From an uncultured Thermomicrobiales bacterium (GTDB lineage: Bacteria; Chloroflexota; Chloroflexia; Thermomicrobiales; CADCWN01): a DNA stretch of 41,217 bases. Location of the stretch: positions 1 to 41,217 of the forward strand of contig CADCWN010000292.1 in NCBI GenBank assembly GCA_902806415.1, given 5' to 3'. Under the pieces are notes generated by a model. It was not told the origin of the DNA and made no database searches. It saw only the letters and a program-made list of their open reading frames with translations. Shown here in pieces: positions 9,174 through 18,934 of this stretch (positions within the stretch are counted from its first letter, which is position 1; each line of letters begins with the position of its first letter). Both the position numbers and the translations under genes were made by a program.

Positions 9174-9859
9174 CCGCAGACCCCCGCCGCGAGGAGCGCC
9201 GCCGCCAGGATCAGGTCCTCGGGCGTCGTCACCTTGATGTTGGTGTAGGCACCGGTGAAGACGGTCACCGGCTCGCCCGCCGCTTCGAGCGCCGCCGCCT
9301 CGTCGGTGAGCGTCTGGCCGCGCTCCTGCGCCCGATCGAGCGCCCTTGCCAGGGCGACGCGGCGGGCGAATTGCGGCGTCTGCGCGGCCCAGAGGGTTTC
9401 GCGCGGCGGCGTGTCCAGGATCAGCCCGTCGTCGCGCACCCGCTTGATCGTCTCCTTCACCGGCATCGCGGCCACCGCCGCGCCGCGCGCGGTCGCCGCT
9501 TCGACGCCGCGCCGGATCAGCTCGGTGGTGACGAACGGGCGCGCGGCGTCGTGGACGGCGACGAGATCGCACCCCGGCAGTGCCGCGATACCGGCGCGCG
9601 TCGAATCCTGTCGCCGCGCGCCGCCAGTGATCACCGCGACGACCTTGTCCCAGCGGCCCTCGCGGACGAGCGCGCGCCCCTGCTCAACGTTGCGCTCATT
9701 CAGCACGACGACGATGGACCGGATGAGGGGGCTGGCCTGGAATGCGGCGGTGCTGTGGGCCAGGATCGGCCTGCCACCGAGCGGGGCGAAAACCTTGTCC
9801 ACCCCGCCCATCCGCTCGCCACGCCCCGCCCCGACGATGATCGCCCCGACCGTAGCCAT
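9170..9859 (-). CDS. ispD: 2-C-methyl-D-erythritol 4-phosphate cytidylyltransferase
   Basis: MATVGAIIVGAGRGERMGGVDKVFAPLGGRPILAHS...VAVHDAARPFVTTELI...LWAAQTPQFARRVALARAL...TDEAAALEAAG; overlaps the ispF start. Confidence 0.95.
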   Translation of the reverse strand: MATVGAIIVGAGRGERMGGVDKVFAPLGGRPILAHSTAAFQASPLIRSIVVVLNERNVEQGRALVREGRWDKVVAVITGGARRQDSTRAGIAALPGCDLVAVHDAARPFVTTELIRRGVEAATARGAAVAAMPVKETIKRVRDDGLILDTPPRETLWAAQTPQFARRVALARALDRAQERGQTLTDEAAALEAAGEPVTVFTGAYTNIKVTTPEDLILAAALLAAGVCG

Positions 9860-10127
9860 TGCCCTCACCCCGCGCCGCGTCAACTCGCCGAGCGAGGATA
9901 CCACAACGGGCATGACCGGGACGCTGCGGTGAGCAGCGAGCGCGGATAGGTATGGGCGTTGCCATGACGGCTCGAATAATGGAGAGGGTGAGGCTGATTT
10001 CTATCACCCGAATTGCGCGAGGTTAGTTATTGCACGTCATACCCACCTGTATACCCTTGAGGTAGACGCTCCCGATGAGTGTTTGCTGTGCCGAGGCGTT
10101 CCCGGAACTGCGCCTATCGCGGCCTTT

Positions 10128-11189
10128 CTACCGCCCGCCCGCCGCGAGAATCTGTCGCCCGAATTGGCCGAGCAGCACATTGTAGGGCGGCGCATTCGCC
10201 GGGTGATACTCGAAGCGGGCGCGCTCGAAGTACTGCACCGTGTAGACGTTGCCATCCTCCAACCGCTCGGGGAACGGCTCGGTCAGCGGCTGGCCGAACT
10301 GCGAGATGCCGCCGTTCTGTTGCCAGTAGTCGAGGAAGGGACCGCTGAGGTTGTGACCGGTTTCGGTGAAGTAGCTCGGCCCTGTTTGTGGGACGGGTGG
10401 GTCGGACTCGCGCCCGCTGCGCTCCCGGAAGACGCGCCGTCCGAACTGCCCGAGTTGGACCTGATCGAACGGATCGTTCTCCGGGTGCCACTCTAGCCGC
10501 ACCCGCTCGAAATACTGCACCGTGTATTCCTGGCCGTCCTCCAGCGTCTGCCGAAACTCGTCCGTCAGCGGGTAGCCGTTGCGCGCCAGCCCGCCGTAGG
10601 CCAGCCAGCGCGCCAGGAAGCGCCCGCCGATGCACTGGCCGGTCGCCGCGAAGCACCGCGGCGCGACCGCGCCATCCGCGCCCACAGGGGCGAGGCTATC
10701 GACGATTAGGACCAAATCCCCGCCAGCCGAGCCCGGCTGGCGGGAGTTGTCCAGCCGCACGCGATAGCTCGTGCCCGCCTCGTGCCAGCCGATCTCGAAG
10801 ACGAACGGCGGCGCGAGTTGCCTATCGGGTCCGATCGCGGGCAGCAGGATATAGGCGGGCAGTCCGCGCACCGTGTACGGCGCGGCATTGGGCGGGACTT
10901 GCAGTGGCGCGTCCGCGGCGTTGAGCGAGAAGGCGAAGGTCAGCCGCTCGTCCCCCTCGCCCCGGTAGACGATGCCATACGGGTTGGTGTTGTACTGCGG
11001 CGCGCCGAAGCGCCTGGGCAACCAGGTCGCGCGGTAGAGCGGCTGGTCCGCCGGGTAGCCCCGGCGAATCGCGGCCCAGGCGGCGTCGCCGTCATCGGCG
11101 GTCACCGCGACCGGGCGCGCGCCGAGCAGCGTGCTGACAACGATCAGCCAGGACAGTGAGGCGCGGATGAACAGCCGGGACATCGTCAC
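10128..11189 (-). CDS. Secreted hypothetical protein with two repeats of an 'xxFYWQxxGGxxxxGxPLTExF...YTVQYFERxRxEYHPE' type
   Basis: Signal-peptide-like N-terminus. Two repeats: CIGGRFLARWLAYGGLARNGYPLTDEF...YTVQYFERVRLEWHPEN and NLSGPFLDYWQQNGGISQFGQPLTEPF...YTVQYFERARFEYHPAN. Confidence 0.75.
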   Translation of the reverse strand: MTMSRLFIRASLSWLIVVSTLLGARPVAVTADDGDAAWAAIRRGYPADQPLYRATWLPRRFGAPQYNTNPYGIVYRGEGDERLTFAFSLNAADAPLQVPPNAAPYTVRGLPAYILLPAIGPDRQLAPPFVFEIGWHEAGTSYRVRLDNSRQPGSAGGDLVLIVDSLAPVGADGAVAPRCFAATGQCIGGRFLARWLAYGGLARNGYPLTDEFRQTLEDGQEYTVQYFERVRLEWHPENDPFDQVQLGQFGRRVFRERSGRESDPPVPQTGPSYFTETGHNLSGPFLDYWQQNGGISQFGQPLTEPFPERLEDGNVYTVQYFERARFEYHPANAPPYNVLLGQFGRQILAAGGR

Positions 11190-11415
11190 CTCCTTGCAGC
11201 GCGCTTGCCAGCCATCGGCTACAACGGCCTAATTTTGCCCCGGTTTTGTCCCCTCAATACTATGAGGATACGGTACTCCCTGCATCTCTTAACACGCAAA
11301 AATAGCCGCGTTCGCCCCGCAGCGGCTGTGGATAGCAGCCAGCAGTCGGCGGTTCTCAATTGGGTATCGGGTTTATTGCCGATGGGGTCTCGTGGATTGA
11401 GTTATATGTGGCGAC

Positions 11416-12117
11416 TCACTCGTCGCGCCGTCGGCGCAGCTCTGCTTCCAACTCGGCGATACGACGCTGCTCGGTGGCGAGTTGTGCGCGCAGTTCCCCG
11501 TTCTCGTCGCGCAGTTCCCCGTGCAGCGGCACGAGCGCGCCATCCTGGTCGTAGACGCGCAGCAGGAAGCCTTGCGGGGCGAAGGCGATCCCGAGGGTTT
11601 GGCTGTGCCAGCGACCATCCTCATCCGGTGTCCAGGGCACGTAGCCGTGCGGGCCAAGTCGCCGCGCCCAGACCTGCTTGCCCAGATACTCACCGTGCGG
11701 GTCGAAGACGAGGTATTCCGGCACGCCGATCGCCTCGTAGAGGAGCGGCTTGCCAGTCTCGGAGTGCATGTTCAGGTCGCGCGCGAGGGCGGTCGAGGGG
11801 CTGGTGACCTCGATGATCAGCGCGGGCGGACCGTCCACCGCGACGAGCAGCGAGGTGCGCGGGGCGCGCGTGAGGGTCGGGTGGAGGCAGATGTCGGGCG
11901 CGGGCTGCGCGGGCGGGCGCTCGCCCTGGCGCGGGAAGACGAGCGTGAGTTGGTTCCCCACGAACCACGGCAGCTCGCGCCGCGCGGCGCAGTCATCGAT
12001 CCCCTCGTTGATCGCCACGATCGCGCCCTGGTGGACGGAACTGCCCACGAGCGTCTCCTCCGAATCATCCTCGAAAACGTCGAACTCGGGGCCGAGTACG
12101 CGGGAATAGGTGACCAT
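11416..12117 (-). CDS. Uma2 family (DUF820) endonuclease-like protein with C-terminal coiled coil
   Basis: PDICLHPTLTR...ALIIEVTSPSTALARDLNMHSETGKPLLYEAIGVPEYLVFDPHGEYLG, ending in a Glu/Arg-rich coiled coil. Confidence 0.85.
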   Translation of the reverse strand: MVTYSRVLGPEFDVFEDDSEETLVGSSVHQGAIVAINEGIDDCAARRELPWFVGNQLTLVFPRQGERPPAQPAPDICLHPTLTRAPRTSLLVAVDGPPALIIEVTSPSTALARDLNMHSETGKPLLYEAIGVPEYLVFDPHGEYLGKQVWARRLGPHGYVPWTPDEDGRWHSQTLGIAFAPQGFLLRVYDQDGALVPLHGELRDENGELRAQLATEQRRIAELEAELRRRRDE

Positions 12118-12264
12118 CGCCAGTTCCTTCGCGAGGGCAAAACTGCCGGGACTGCTTTGCTTCTATCCTAACATGTGGGCAGAGTGGTGGCGGGGATTGT
12201 ATTGGCTGCGGGTAGGATCACCATCTCCCTTCAGGGGAGAGGTCGCCCGTCCCATAGACGGGCT

Positions 12265-13110
12265 TTACTGCGCGCGGCGCGCGGCGAGCACCTCGACCGT
12301 TTCCGGTGGGAGCCAGGTGCCGCCGAGGGGGCGGCGATGGGCGACGCCGGTGCCGTGGAAGTCGGTCCCGCCGGTGGCGACGAGATCGTGGTGTGCCGCG
12401 AGCGCCAGGTAGTCGGCCTTGCGCGCGTCGTCGTAATCGCCGTAATAGCATTCGATCCCCGCCAGCCCGGCGGCGACCAGTTTCGGCAAGAGGCTGTCCA
12501 GATCGTCGGCGGAGTGCGGGTGCGCCAGGACCGGCACGCCGCGCGCCGCGCGGATGAGGCGCACGGCGTCGGCGGGTGTCAGGCGGAAACGCTCGACATA
12601 CCCCGGTCGGCTACGGACCAGCCAGCGCTCGAACGCCTCATTGATCGACGTCGCGTGCCCGGCCTCGACGAGCGCCCGCGCGACGTGCGGGCGACCGATC
12701 GAGCCCCCGGCGAGGGCCAGCACCCGCTCCAGGCGGATCGGCGCGCCCGCCGCCGTCAGCCGCTCGACCATCGTCGCCGCGCGTCCCTCGCGGGCATCGC
12801 GGAACCGCGCGAGGGCGGTGAGCAGGGCCGGGTCGGTCGGATCGATGAAGTAACCCAGGACGTGGACCTCACCACGCTCGACGTGGGTGCTCAGCTCCAC
12901 GCCGGGGATGAAGCGCAATCCCGCCGCCGCCGCCGCCGCCGCCGCCTCCGACAGCCCGGCGATCGTATCGTGGTCGGTCAGGGCGAGGATACGCAGCCCC
13001 CGCTCAACGGCCAGTGCGACCAATTGAGCGGGGGCGAGCAGTCCGTCCGAGGCCGTGGAGTGGGTGTGCAGGTCGATCCCGCCCGTGCCCGCAGCGGCCC
13101 CGGCGCTCAT
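12265..13110 (-). CDS. PHP domain phosphoesterase (YciV/RnaAM-like)
   Basis: GIDLHTHSTASDGLLAPAQLVALAVERGLRILALTDHDTIAGLSEA...FIPGVELSTHVERGEVHVLGYFID, ending in VATGGTDFHG. Confidence 0.92.
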   Translation of the reverse strand: MSAGAAAGTGGIDLHTHSTASDGLLAPAQLVALAVERGLRILALTDHDTIAGLSEAAAAAAAAGLRFIPGVELSTHVERGEVHVLGYFIDPTDPALLTALARFRDAREGRAATMVERLTAAGAPIRLERVLALAGGSIGRPHVARALVEAGHATSINEAFERWLVRSRPGYVERFRLTPADAVRLIRAARGVPVLAHPHSADDLDSLLPKLVAAGLAGIECYYGDYDDARKADYLALAAHHDLVATGGTDFHGTGVAHRRPLGGTWLPPETVEVLAARRAQ

Positions 13111-13637
13111 CGCGTCTCGACCACCAGCCGGATCGCGGTGCGATCGGCCTCGTCGATTTGCAAGTCCACGAGCGACGGCAGGCAGATCGCCTCGATGCCG
13201 GTCTCGTTCAGGTAGTCGCGGGCGATCGCCACCGCCTTGATCGCCTGGTTCGCGGCCCCCGCGCCGATCGCCTGGACCTCGGCGCGACCACTCTCGCGCA
13301 CCACCCCGGCGATCGCGCCGGCCACGGCGCTCGGCCGCGAGCGCGAGGAAACTTTCAGGATCTCGCCCCGGTTCTCGGGGACGCCCTTGCCGTAGCCGGG
13401 CCGATATTCGCGCGCGGTCTGCGACACGATGCGGTCTTCGCCTTCCGCGACCGGCACTACGCTAGTCGTTGGTTCCGCCGCAGCTTCCGTGGCCGCGAGC
13501 GGCGCGCTTTCAGCCGGGGCCGGGGCCGCTGCTGCGGCCTGCCCCTGGTGTTCCTCCTGCTCGGCGTCCGGCGGGAAGCTTGATTTCTCCCCCACCTTGA
13601 TGTCGCCGAGCTGGAACTTGCTGAAGAGTCGGTCCAT
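13107..13637 (-). CDS. spoVS: SpoVS-domain protein with ~90-residue N-terminal extension
   Basis: EILKVSSRSRPSAVAGAIAGVVRESGRAEVQAIGAGAANQAIKAVAIARDYLNETGIEAICLPSLVDLQIDEADRTAIRLVVETR. ATGA overlap with the downstream PHP gene. Confidence 0.88.
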   Translation of the reverse strand: MDRLFSKFQLGDIKVGEKSSFPPDAEQEEHQGQAAAAAPAPAESAPLAATEAAAEPTTSVVPVAEGEDRIVSQTAREYRPGYGKGVPENRGEILKVSSRSRPSAVAGAIAGVVRESGRAEVQAIGAGAANQAIKAVAIARDYLNETGIEAICLPSLVDLQIDEADRTAIRLVVETR

Positions 13638-13783
13638 GTTTCCAGATCCTTTCCCGGTTTGCCGGCCCCCGCCGACGTAGATTGATCGCCCCCTTGCAGT
13701 ACCACCCGATCCCCATCGGGCGACCGGACCCTTGCCCGGCGTGGATGTCTGGCAGGGTGGTTGGTACTCTCCGCCGCTCGCCC

Positions 13784-14581
13784 TCACCCCTCCATGCGGT
13801 CGATCCGGCGGATACTCACGGCGCGCCCGCTCGCCCGGTCGATTTCGATCAGCACGGCATTAAAGTCGAGTGGCCCCTCCGTGGCGACCTCGTAGCGGGT
13901 CGGTCTCCCGGTGCGGAATCGTTCGAGACTCGGCGCGATCGCCATGCCGATCACCGAATGGCGCGGGCCGCACATCCCCAGGTCGGTCACGTAGGCCGTC
14001 CCGCGCGGGAGGACTTGCGCGTCGGCGGTCGGGATATGCGTGTGCGTGCCGACCACGGCGGCGACCCGCCCATCGAGGAACCAGCCCAGCGCGCGTTTCT
14101 CGCTCGTCGCTTCCGCGTGGAAGTCTACGATGATAACGCCCAGAGGGGTTGTCGGGTTGCCAATTAGCCGGTCGAGCGCCGCGAATGGGTCGTCGAGCGG
14201 CTCCATGAAGGCGCGTCCCTGCGCGTTCACCACCGTCACTCGCGTCTCATCGACGGTCGTCGTCAACCAGCCTTGCCCGGGTGTCCCCGGCGGGTAGTTG
14301 AGGGGGCGGATGATCGGCAGCCGCCCCCGCAAGCCTTCCTCGATGTCGCGCCCGCGCCAGACATGGTTGCCGGTGGTGATCACATCCACCCCCGCAGAGA
14401 CCATATCCTCGGCAGTAGCAATTGTGATGCCGCGCCCATCGAAGCTGTTCTCGCCGTTCGCGACGATCAGATCGACGCGGTACTGCTGGCGCAACGGGCG
14501 GAGCAGCCGCCGGGCCAGCTTGCGCCCCGCCGTGCCGATCAGATCGCCGACAGCGAGGACACGGAGATGCGGCGTCGCCAT
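13784..14581 (-). CDS. ymdB: YmdB family (TIGR00282) metallophosphoesterase
   Basis: LRVLAVGDLIGTAGRKLARRLL...VANGENSFDGRGITIATAEDMVSAGVDVITTGNHVWRGRDI...VVGTHTHIPTADAQVLPRGTAYVTDLGMCGP. Confidence 0.93.
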   Translation of the reverse strand: MATPHLRVLAVGDLIGTAGRKLARRLLRPLRQQYRVDLIVANGENSFDGRGITIATAEDMVSAGVDVITTGNHVWRGRDIEEGLRGRLPIIRPLNYPPGTPGQGWLTTTVDETRVTVVNAQGRAFMEPLDDPFAALDRLIGNPTTPLGVIIVDFHAEATSEKRALGWFLDGRVAAVVGTHTHIPTADAQVLPRGTAYVTDLGMCGPRHSVIGMAIAPSLERFRTGRPTRYEVATEGPLDFNAVLIEIDRASGRAVSIRRIDRMEG

Positions 14582-14677
14582 GATCTTTCCCTCCACCCCA
14601 CGGCGAGCGCCGCGCGAGATATCGTCCACCAAACGGCCCGATGTCGAGCAGGGGGACACGAATCGGCGGCAAAGAGA

Positions 14678-14710
14678 AACCGGCGCGATCGGCCCCCGAT
14701 CGCGCCGGTT
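14678..14710 (-). terminator. Intrinsic terminator downstream of rny
   Basis: Perfect 15-bp stem aaccggcgcgatcgg / ccgatcgcgccggtt with 3-nt loop; on the minus strand it is followed by tttctcttt. Confidence 0.7.
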
Positions 14711-14749
14711 CCCTTGCTGGCTCGTCCCTGTCCAACCGGGCCAACCACC

Positions 14750-16291
14750 CTAGCGGGCGTAGTCGACCGAGCGGGTCTCGCGGATGACCGTGACTTTGAT
14801 CTGCCCCGGATATTCCAGCGTCTCCTCGATCTTCTTGGCCACATCGCGCGCCAGGCGCGTCGCCCCCAGGTCGTCGATGTTGTCCGGGCGGACGAGGATC
14901 CGCACCTCGCGCCCGGCCTGGATGGCGAAGGACTTGTCGACCCCATCGAAGGAGTTCGCCACCCCTTCGAGTGCCTCCAGGCGCTGGATGTAGCGCTCAA
15001 GCATATCGCGCCGCGCGCCCGGTCGACCGCCGCTGATCGAGTCGGCGGTGGCGACGATGAACGCCTCGACTGTCGCCGGCTCTTCCTCGCCGTGGTGCGC
15101 CGCGATCGCGTGGACGATCCGCGCGGAGCGCCCCAGTCGCTTGGCGATCTCCGCGCCGATCAGCGCGTGCGGCCCCTCGACCTCGTGATCGACCGCCTTG
15201 CCGATGTCGTGCAGCAACGCCGCCGTCTTGGCGACATTGATGTCCGCACCGAGTTCGGCGGCGATCCCGGCGGCGATGAACGAACACTCCAGGGAGTGTT
15301 GCAAGACGTTCTGTCCATAGCTGGTGCGGTATTTCAACCGTCCGAGCAAGCGGATGAGTTCGGGGTGGAGTCCCTGTACGTTCGCTTCGTACGCGACCTT
15401 CTCCCCCTCCTCCTGCATCACCTGCTCGACTTCCTGCTGCGCCTTGAGGACCACCTCCTCGATCCGGGCCGGATGGATCCGCCCGTCCTGGACCAGCTTG
15501 GTGATCGCGCGGCGCGAGACCTCGCGCCGCACCGCGTCGAAGCAGGAGACCATGATCACTTCCGGCGTGTCGTCGATGATGATGTCGACGTGCGTCGCCG
15601 CTTCGAGCGCGCGGATGTTGCGCCCCTCACGCCCGATGATTCGACCCTTCATATCGTCGCTCGGCAGGGAGACGACCGAGACGGTCGACTCCGCGACGTA
15701 CTCGGGGGCACAACGCTGAACGGCGGTGGCGAGGATCTGCATCGCCCGCCGATTGGCTTCTTCTTTGGTTTCCTGCTCGATCTGCCGGATCTTGCGCCCG
15801 GCGATCTCGCGGACTTCGGTCTCGATCTCCCCCAGGAGGAAGTTCTTGGCATCGTCCGTGGTCAGGTTGGCGACCCGTTCGAGTTCCCGGCGTTGCTGTT
15901 CGCGCGACCCATCCAACTCGATCCGGATCGTTTCGAGCTCTTGCTCGCGATTTTGCACACCGCGTTCGCGGCGTTCGAGGGCTTCGACGCGCTTATCGGC
16001 CGTTTCCTCTTTCTGCTGGAGACGCCGCTCGAGCCGGGTGAGCTCCGTTCGGCGGTCCTTCATCTCCTGATCGACTTCGCTGCGGAAACGCAGGGCATCG
16101 TCCTTGCCCTGCAAGATCAGTTCTTTCTGCTGGGTTCGTGCCTCTTCCAAAATGGTGTCCGCGTCCCGTTGTGCCTGTTTCATCCGCGACGCTTCCCGCG
16201 CTTGCAGCCAGAAGTAGGTGGCTGCAAAGGCGAGTCCCGCCGTGACGAGCATAGCCAACAACAGGACGAGAACAGTCGCTACTGGTGACAT
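14750..16291 (-). CDS. rny: Ribonuclease Y
   Basis: N-terminal TM, coiled coil, KH ([33 protein letters not shown]) and HD ([27 protein letters not shown]) motifs. Confidence 0.96.
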   Translation of the reverse strand: MSPVATVLVLLLAMLVTAGLAFAATYFWLQAREASRMKQAQRDADTILEEARTQQKELILQGKDDALRFRSEVDQEMKDRRTELTRLERRLQQKEETADKRVEALERRERGVQNREQELETIRIELDGSREQQRRELERVANLTTDDAKNFLLGEIETEVREIAGRKIRQIEQETKEEANRRAMQILATAVQRCAPEYVAESTVSVVSLPSDDMKGRIIGREGRNIRALEAATHVDIIIDDTPEVIMVSCFDAVRREVSRRAITKLVQDGRIHPARIEEVVLKAQQEVEQVMQEEGEKVAYEANVQGLHPELIRLLGRLKYRTSYGQNVLQHSLECSFIAAGIAAELGADINVAKTAALLHDIGKAVDHEVEGPHALIGAEIAKRLGRSARIVHAIAAHHGEEEPATVEAFIVATADSISGGRPGARRDMLERYIQRLEALEGVANSFDGVDKSFAIQAGREVRILVRPDNIDDLGATRLARDVAKKIEETLEYPGQIKVTVIRETRSVDYAR

Positions 16292-16553
16292 CTGTTCCCT
16301 TCCCTCCGCAGTACATTCGGTTGTTAAGGTCCATCGACGTTCGGGAGCGCCCTGTGCGACGCGCCACCCTCATCACAAGTGTCGCGTCATCCAACGCCGC
16401 CCCGCAGCACCAATGATCCATCTTGTCGATGATACCGAATCGGTGTTTGGGGTGTCAAGCAACGGGATGTGGCCGATCGGGTGTGGATTGTCGTCCGGAT
16501 AGACGGCTTACACCCGCGCGGCGGCGCGCTCACGCCAATCCGCCCGTGGCATT

Positions 16554-16583
16554 TTCGACACCCCCCGCGCGATCCGCTATACT
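16554..16583 (+). promoter_or_regulatory. Possible sigma-70-type promoter upstream of the flippase-like gene
   Basis: TTCGAC, 18-nt spacer, TATACT upstream of 16703. Confidence 0.3.
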
Positions 16584-16702
16584 ACGCCGCCGGAGCGAAT
16601 CGATCACTTCAAGCACTTCAATCTGGAGAAACGTGACGACGATCCTGGGAGTGGATGTCGCTCCCGGCGATGTTGATGTTGATAAGGTAGGGCTGGCAGC
16701 GC

Positions 16703-17761
16703 GTGGGCAAGTACGGGCGGATCCTTGGCGGTGTGGCGCTGACGGCTTTTTTCCTCTGGTTAGCCCTCCGCAACGTGGATGTGTCCGCCGTGCGCGACGC
16801 CCTCCGCCACGCCTCCTACGGCTTCCTGCTCCCCGCGGCCCTCTGCGGCGCGCTCGGCTACTGCCTGCGTACCTGGCGCTGGGGGCGAATCCTGGCGACG
16901 ACGAAAGCGATCCCCTTCGCGCGCCTCTTCCCGATCCTGATGACCGGCTTCGCCGCGAATAACCTCCTCCCGGCGCGCGTCGGGGAGTTTGTGCGGGCCT
17001 ATCTGCTCAGCCGCGAGGAGGGGATCAACCCCAGCCTGGCGCTGGCGACGATCGTCGTCGAGCGGGTCTGCGACGGTCTGACCCTGATCGCGCTGATGGC
17101 CCTGACGTTAGCCCTCTTCCCCATCCCCGTCGCCGACCCGAGACTGCAGGCGGTCGAACTGGCCGCGACCGTGATCTTCGGCGCGGCGGCGCTGGCGCTC
17201 GTCGCCCTCCTGCTTTTCCCGCGCCCGATCCTGACCCTGGCGTACCGCTGCCTGCGACCGCTGCCGGAGCGACTGGCGGCGCGGATCACCGGCCTGCTCG
17301 ACCAGTTCATCGCCGGGCTCGACGCGCTGCGCAGCCCGCTCGCCCTGGCGCGCATCGCCGGGCTGTCACTCCTGGTCTGGATGTGCGAGGGCGGCACGTT
17401 CGCGTTCGTCCTGCTGGCCTTCCCGCTCGGCCTCGCCGGGGGTGAATGGCTCGCCGCGACGATCTTCCTGCTGGTCTTCGTCAACCTGGGGATCATGATC
17501 CCCTCGGCTCCGGGCTATGTCGGCACCTATCAGCTGTTCGCCAAGTTGGCGCTCGGCGCGTTCGGGATCGCCGCCTCGGCGGCGGTGGCCCTCTCCTTCG
17601 TCGCCCACGCCCTGCAATACACGCTGATCACCAGCGTCGGCCTCCTCTCGCTCTGGCGGCTCGGTTTCTCGCCGCGCAATCTTGGGCAGATGGCGCGCGC
17701 CGAGCAGGCCACCATCTCGAACGCGCCCACGCCCACGCCACTCTCCGAGGCGGCGGATTGA
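16703..17761 (+). CDS. Flippase-like domain / UPF0104 (lysylphosphatidylglycerol synthase TM region) protein, copy 1
   Basis: GFAANNLLPARVGEFVRAYLLSREEGINPSLALATIVVERVCDGLTLIALMAL...PSAPGYVGTYQLFA. Confidence 0.88.
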   Translation: MGKYGRILGGVALTAFFLWLALRNVDVSAVRDALRHASYGFLLPAALCGALGYCLRTWRWGRILATTKAIPFARLFPILMTGFAANNLLPARVGEFVRAYLLSREEGINPSLALATIVVERVCDGLTLIALMALTLALFPIPVADPRLQAVELAATVIFGAAALALVALLLFPRPILTLAYRCLRPLPERLAARITGLLDQFIAGLDALRSPLALARIAGLSLLVWMCEGGTFAFVLLAFPLGLAGGEWLAATIFLLVFVNLGIMIPSAPGYVGTYQLFAKLALGAFGIAASAAVALSFVAHALQYTLITSVGLLSLWRLGFSPRNLGQMARAEQATISNAPTPTPLSEAAD

Positions 17762-17788
17762 CCCCCCGGTGGGGGGCGGCTCCGGCCC

Positions 17789-17870
17789 CAGTCGTCAACA
17801 GTCGGTCGTCGGTCCTCAGTAGCGGTATCCCACTCGTCATGCGTCATGCGTCATGCGTCATGCGCTGTCC
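17789..17870. repeat. Degenerate heptad-repeat tract between the two flippase-like genes, locus E
   Basis: GTCGTCAACAGTCGGTCGTCGGTCCTCAGT... then cgtcatg iterated about four times (cgtcatgcgtcatgcgtcatgcgtcatgcg). Confidence 0.75.
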
Positions 17871-17885
17871 CCTCCGGGGTCGCCC

Positions 17886-18890
17886 ATGGTGAGGAACTGG
17901 CGCCTCTGGCTCGGGCTCGGGATCAGCGTCGTCTTCATCGCCCTGGCCCTGCGCGGGCAGGATCTGGGGCAGATTCGCGGTGCGCTCCAGGCGGCGGACT
18001 ATCGCTTCCTCCCCCCCGCGCTCCTCCTCTACTTCGCCGGGGTCTGGGTGCGGGCGCTCCGCTGGCGCGCGTTGCTGACGCCGGTGCGCCGCCTCCGAGC
18101 GCGCGATCTCTTCCCGGTCGTGGTGATCGGTTACATGGCGAACAATATCCTGCCGTGGCGGATCGGCGAGTTCGTGCGCGGCTACGTGCTGCGCGAGCGC
18201 GAGGGGATCCCGACGAGCGCGTCACTGGCGACGATCGCCGTCGAGCGGATCTTCGACGGCCTGACGATGCTCGCTTTCTTGCTCGTCGCCTCTCTCTTCA
18301 TCCCGCTCGACGCGGCGGTGCGCCGGGTCGCCGGGGCGGCGACGATCATCTTCGGCCTGACCCTGCTGGTCCTCTTCGTCGTCGTCTTCTCGGACCACTT
18401 CCGCAACCGACTCCTGGCGCTGGTGCTGCGGCCCCTGCCCGCCGCTCTGGCGACGCGCCTGGGCGCCCTGGTGGAGAGTTTCGTCGGCGGCCTGCGGATC
18501 CTGCGATCGGGGCGCGAACTGGCGATCGTGGCCCTTTGTTCCCTGCTGGCCTGGGGGCTGGAGAGCGCGATGTACCTGACGATCGCCCCGGCGTTCGGGT
18601 TGCCGCTCGGCCCGGCGGGGTCGCTGATGACGACCGCCGTGGCGAACCTGGCGACGCTGATCCCCTCGACGCCGGGGTATATCGGCGTCTTCGAGACCGG
18701 CGTCGGCTTGGTGGTGAACGGCGTGCTGGGGTACGAGAAAGCGTTGGCACTGAGCTACGCGATCGTCGTCCACGCGGCCCTCTACTTCCCGATCACCCTC
18801 TGGGGGCTCTACTACTGGTTCCGCGCGCACCTGTCGTTCGGGGCGGTGCGCGCCGGGGCGGCGCGGGAGCGCGAGAATGCGGGGGCCTAA
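17886..18890 (+). CDS. Flippase-like domain / UPF0104 protein, copy 2 (tandem paralog)
   Basis: GYMANNILPWRIGEFVRGYVLREREGIPTSASLATIAVERIFDGLTMLAFLLV...IPSTPGYIGVFETGVG. Confidence 0.88.
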   Translation: MVRNWRLWLGLGISVVFIALALRGQDLGQIRGALQAADYRFLPPALLLYFAGVWVRALRWRALLTPVRRLRARDLFPVVVIGYMANNILPWRIGEFVRGYVLREREGIPTSASLATIAVERIFDGLTMLAFLLVASLFIPLDAAVRRVAGAATIIFGLTLLVLFVVVFSDHFRNRLLALVLRPLPAALATRLGALVESFVGGLRILRSGRELAIVALCSLLAWGLESAMYLTIAPAFGLPLGPAGSLMTTAVANLATLIPSTPGYIGVFETGVGLVVNGVLGYEKALALSYAIVVHAALYFPITLWGLYYWFRAHLSFGAVRAGAARERENAGA

Positions 18891-18934
18891 TACGGTGGGG
18901 GACGCGGCCCCTCGCCCGGTATCTTCGAGGTAAG

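Noticed and set aside
12920-12952. GCC trinucleotide run
   Set aside because: Encodes an alanine tract in the PHP protein (LSEAAAAAAAAGLRF); explained by coding sequence.
14273-16288. 671-aa plus-strand ORF
   Set aside because: Antisense shadow of rny and ymdB, which have unambiguous domain motifs.
17846-18890. N-terminal part of the 653-aa ORF 17846-19807
   Set aside because: Out-of-frame read-through over flippase copy 2; only the part from about 18935 is real (UppP).
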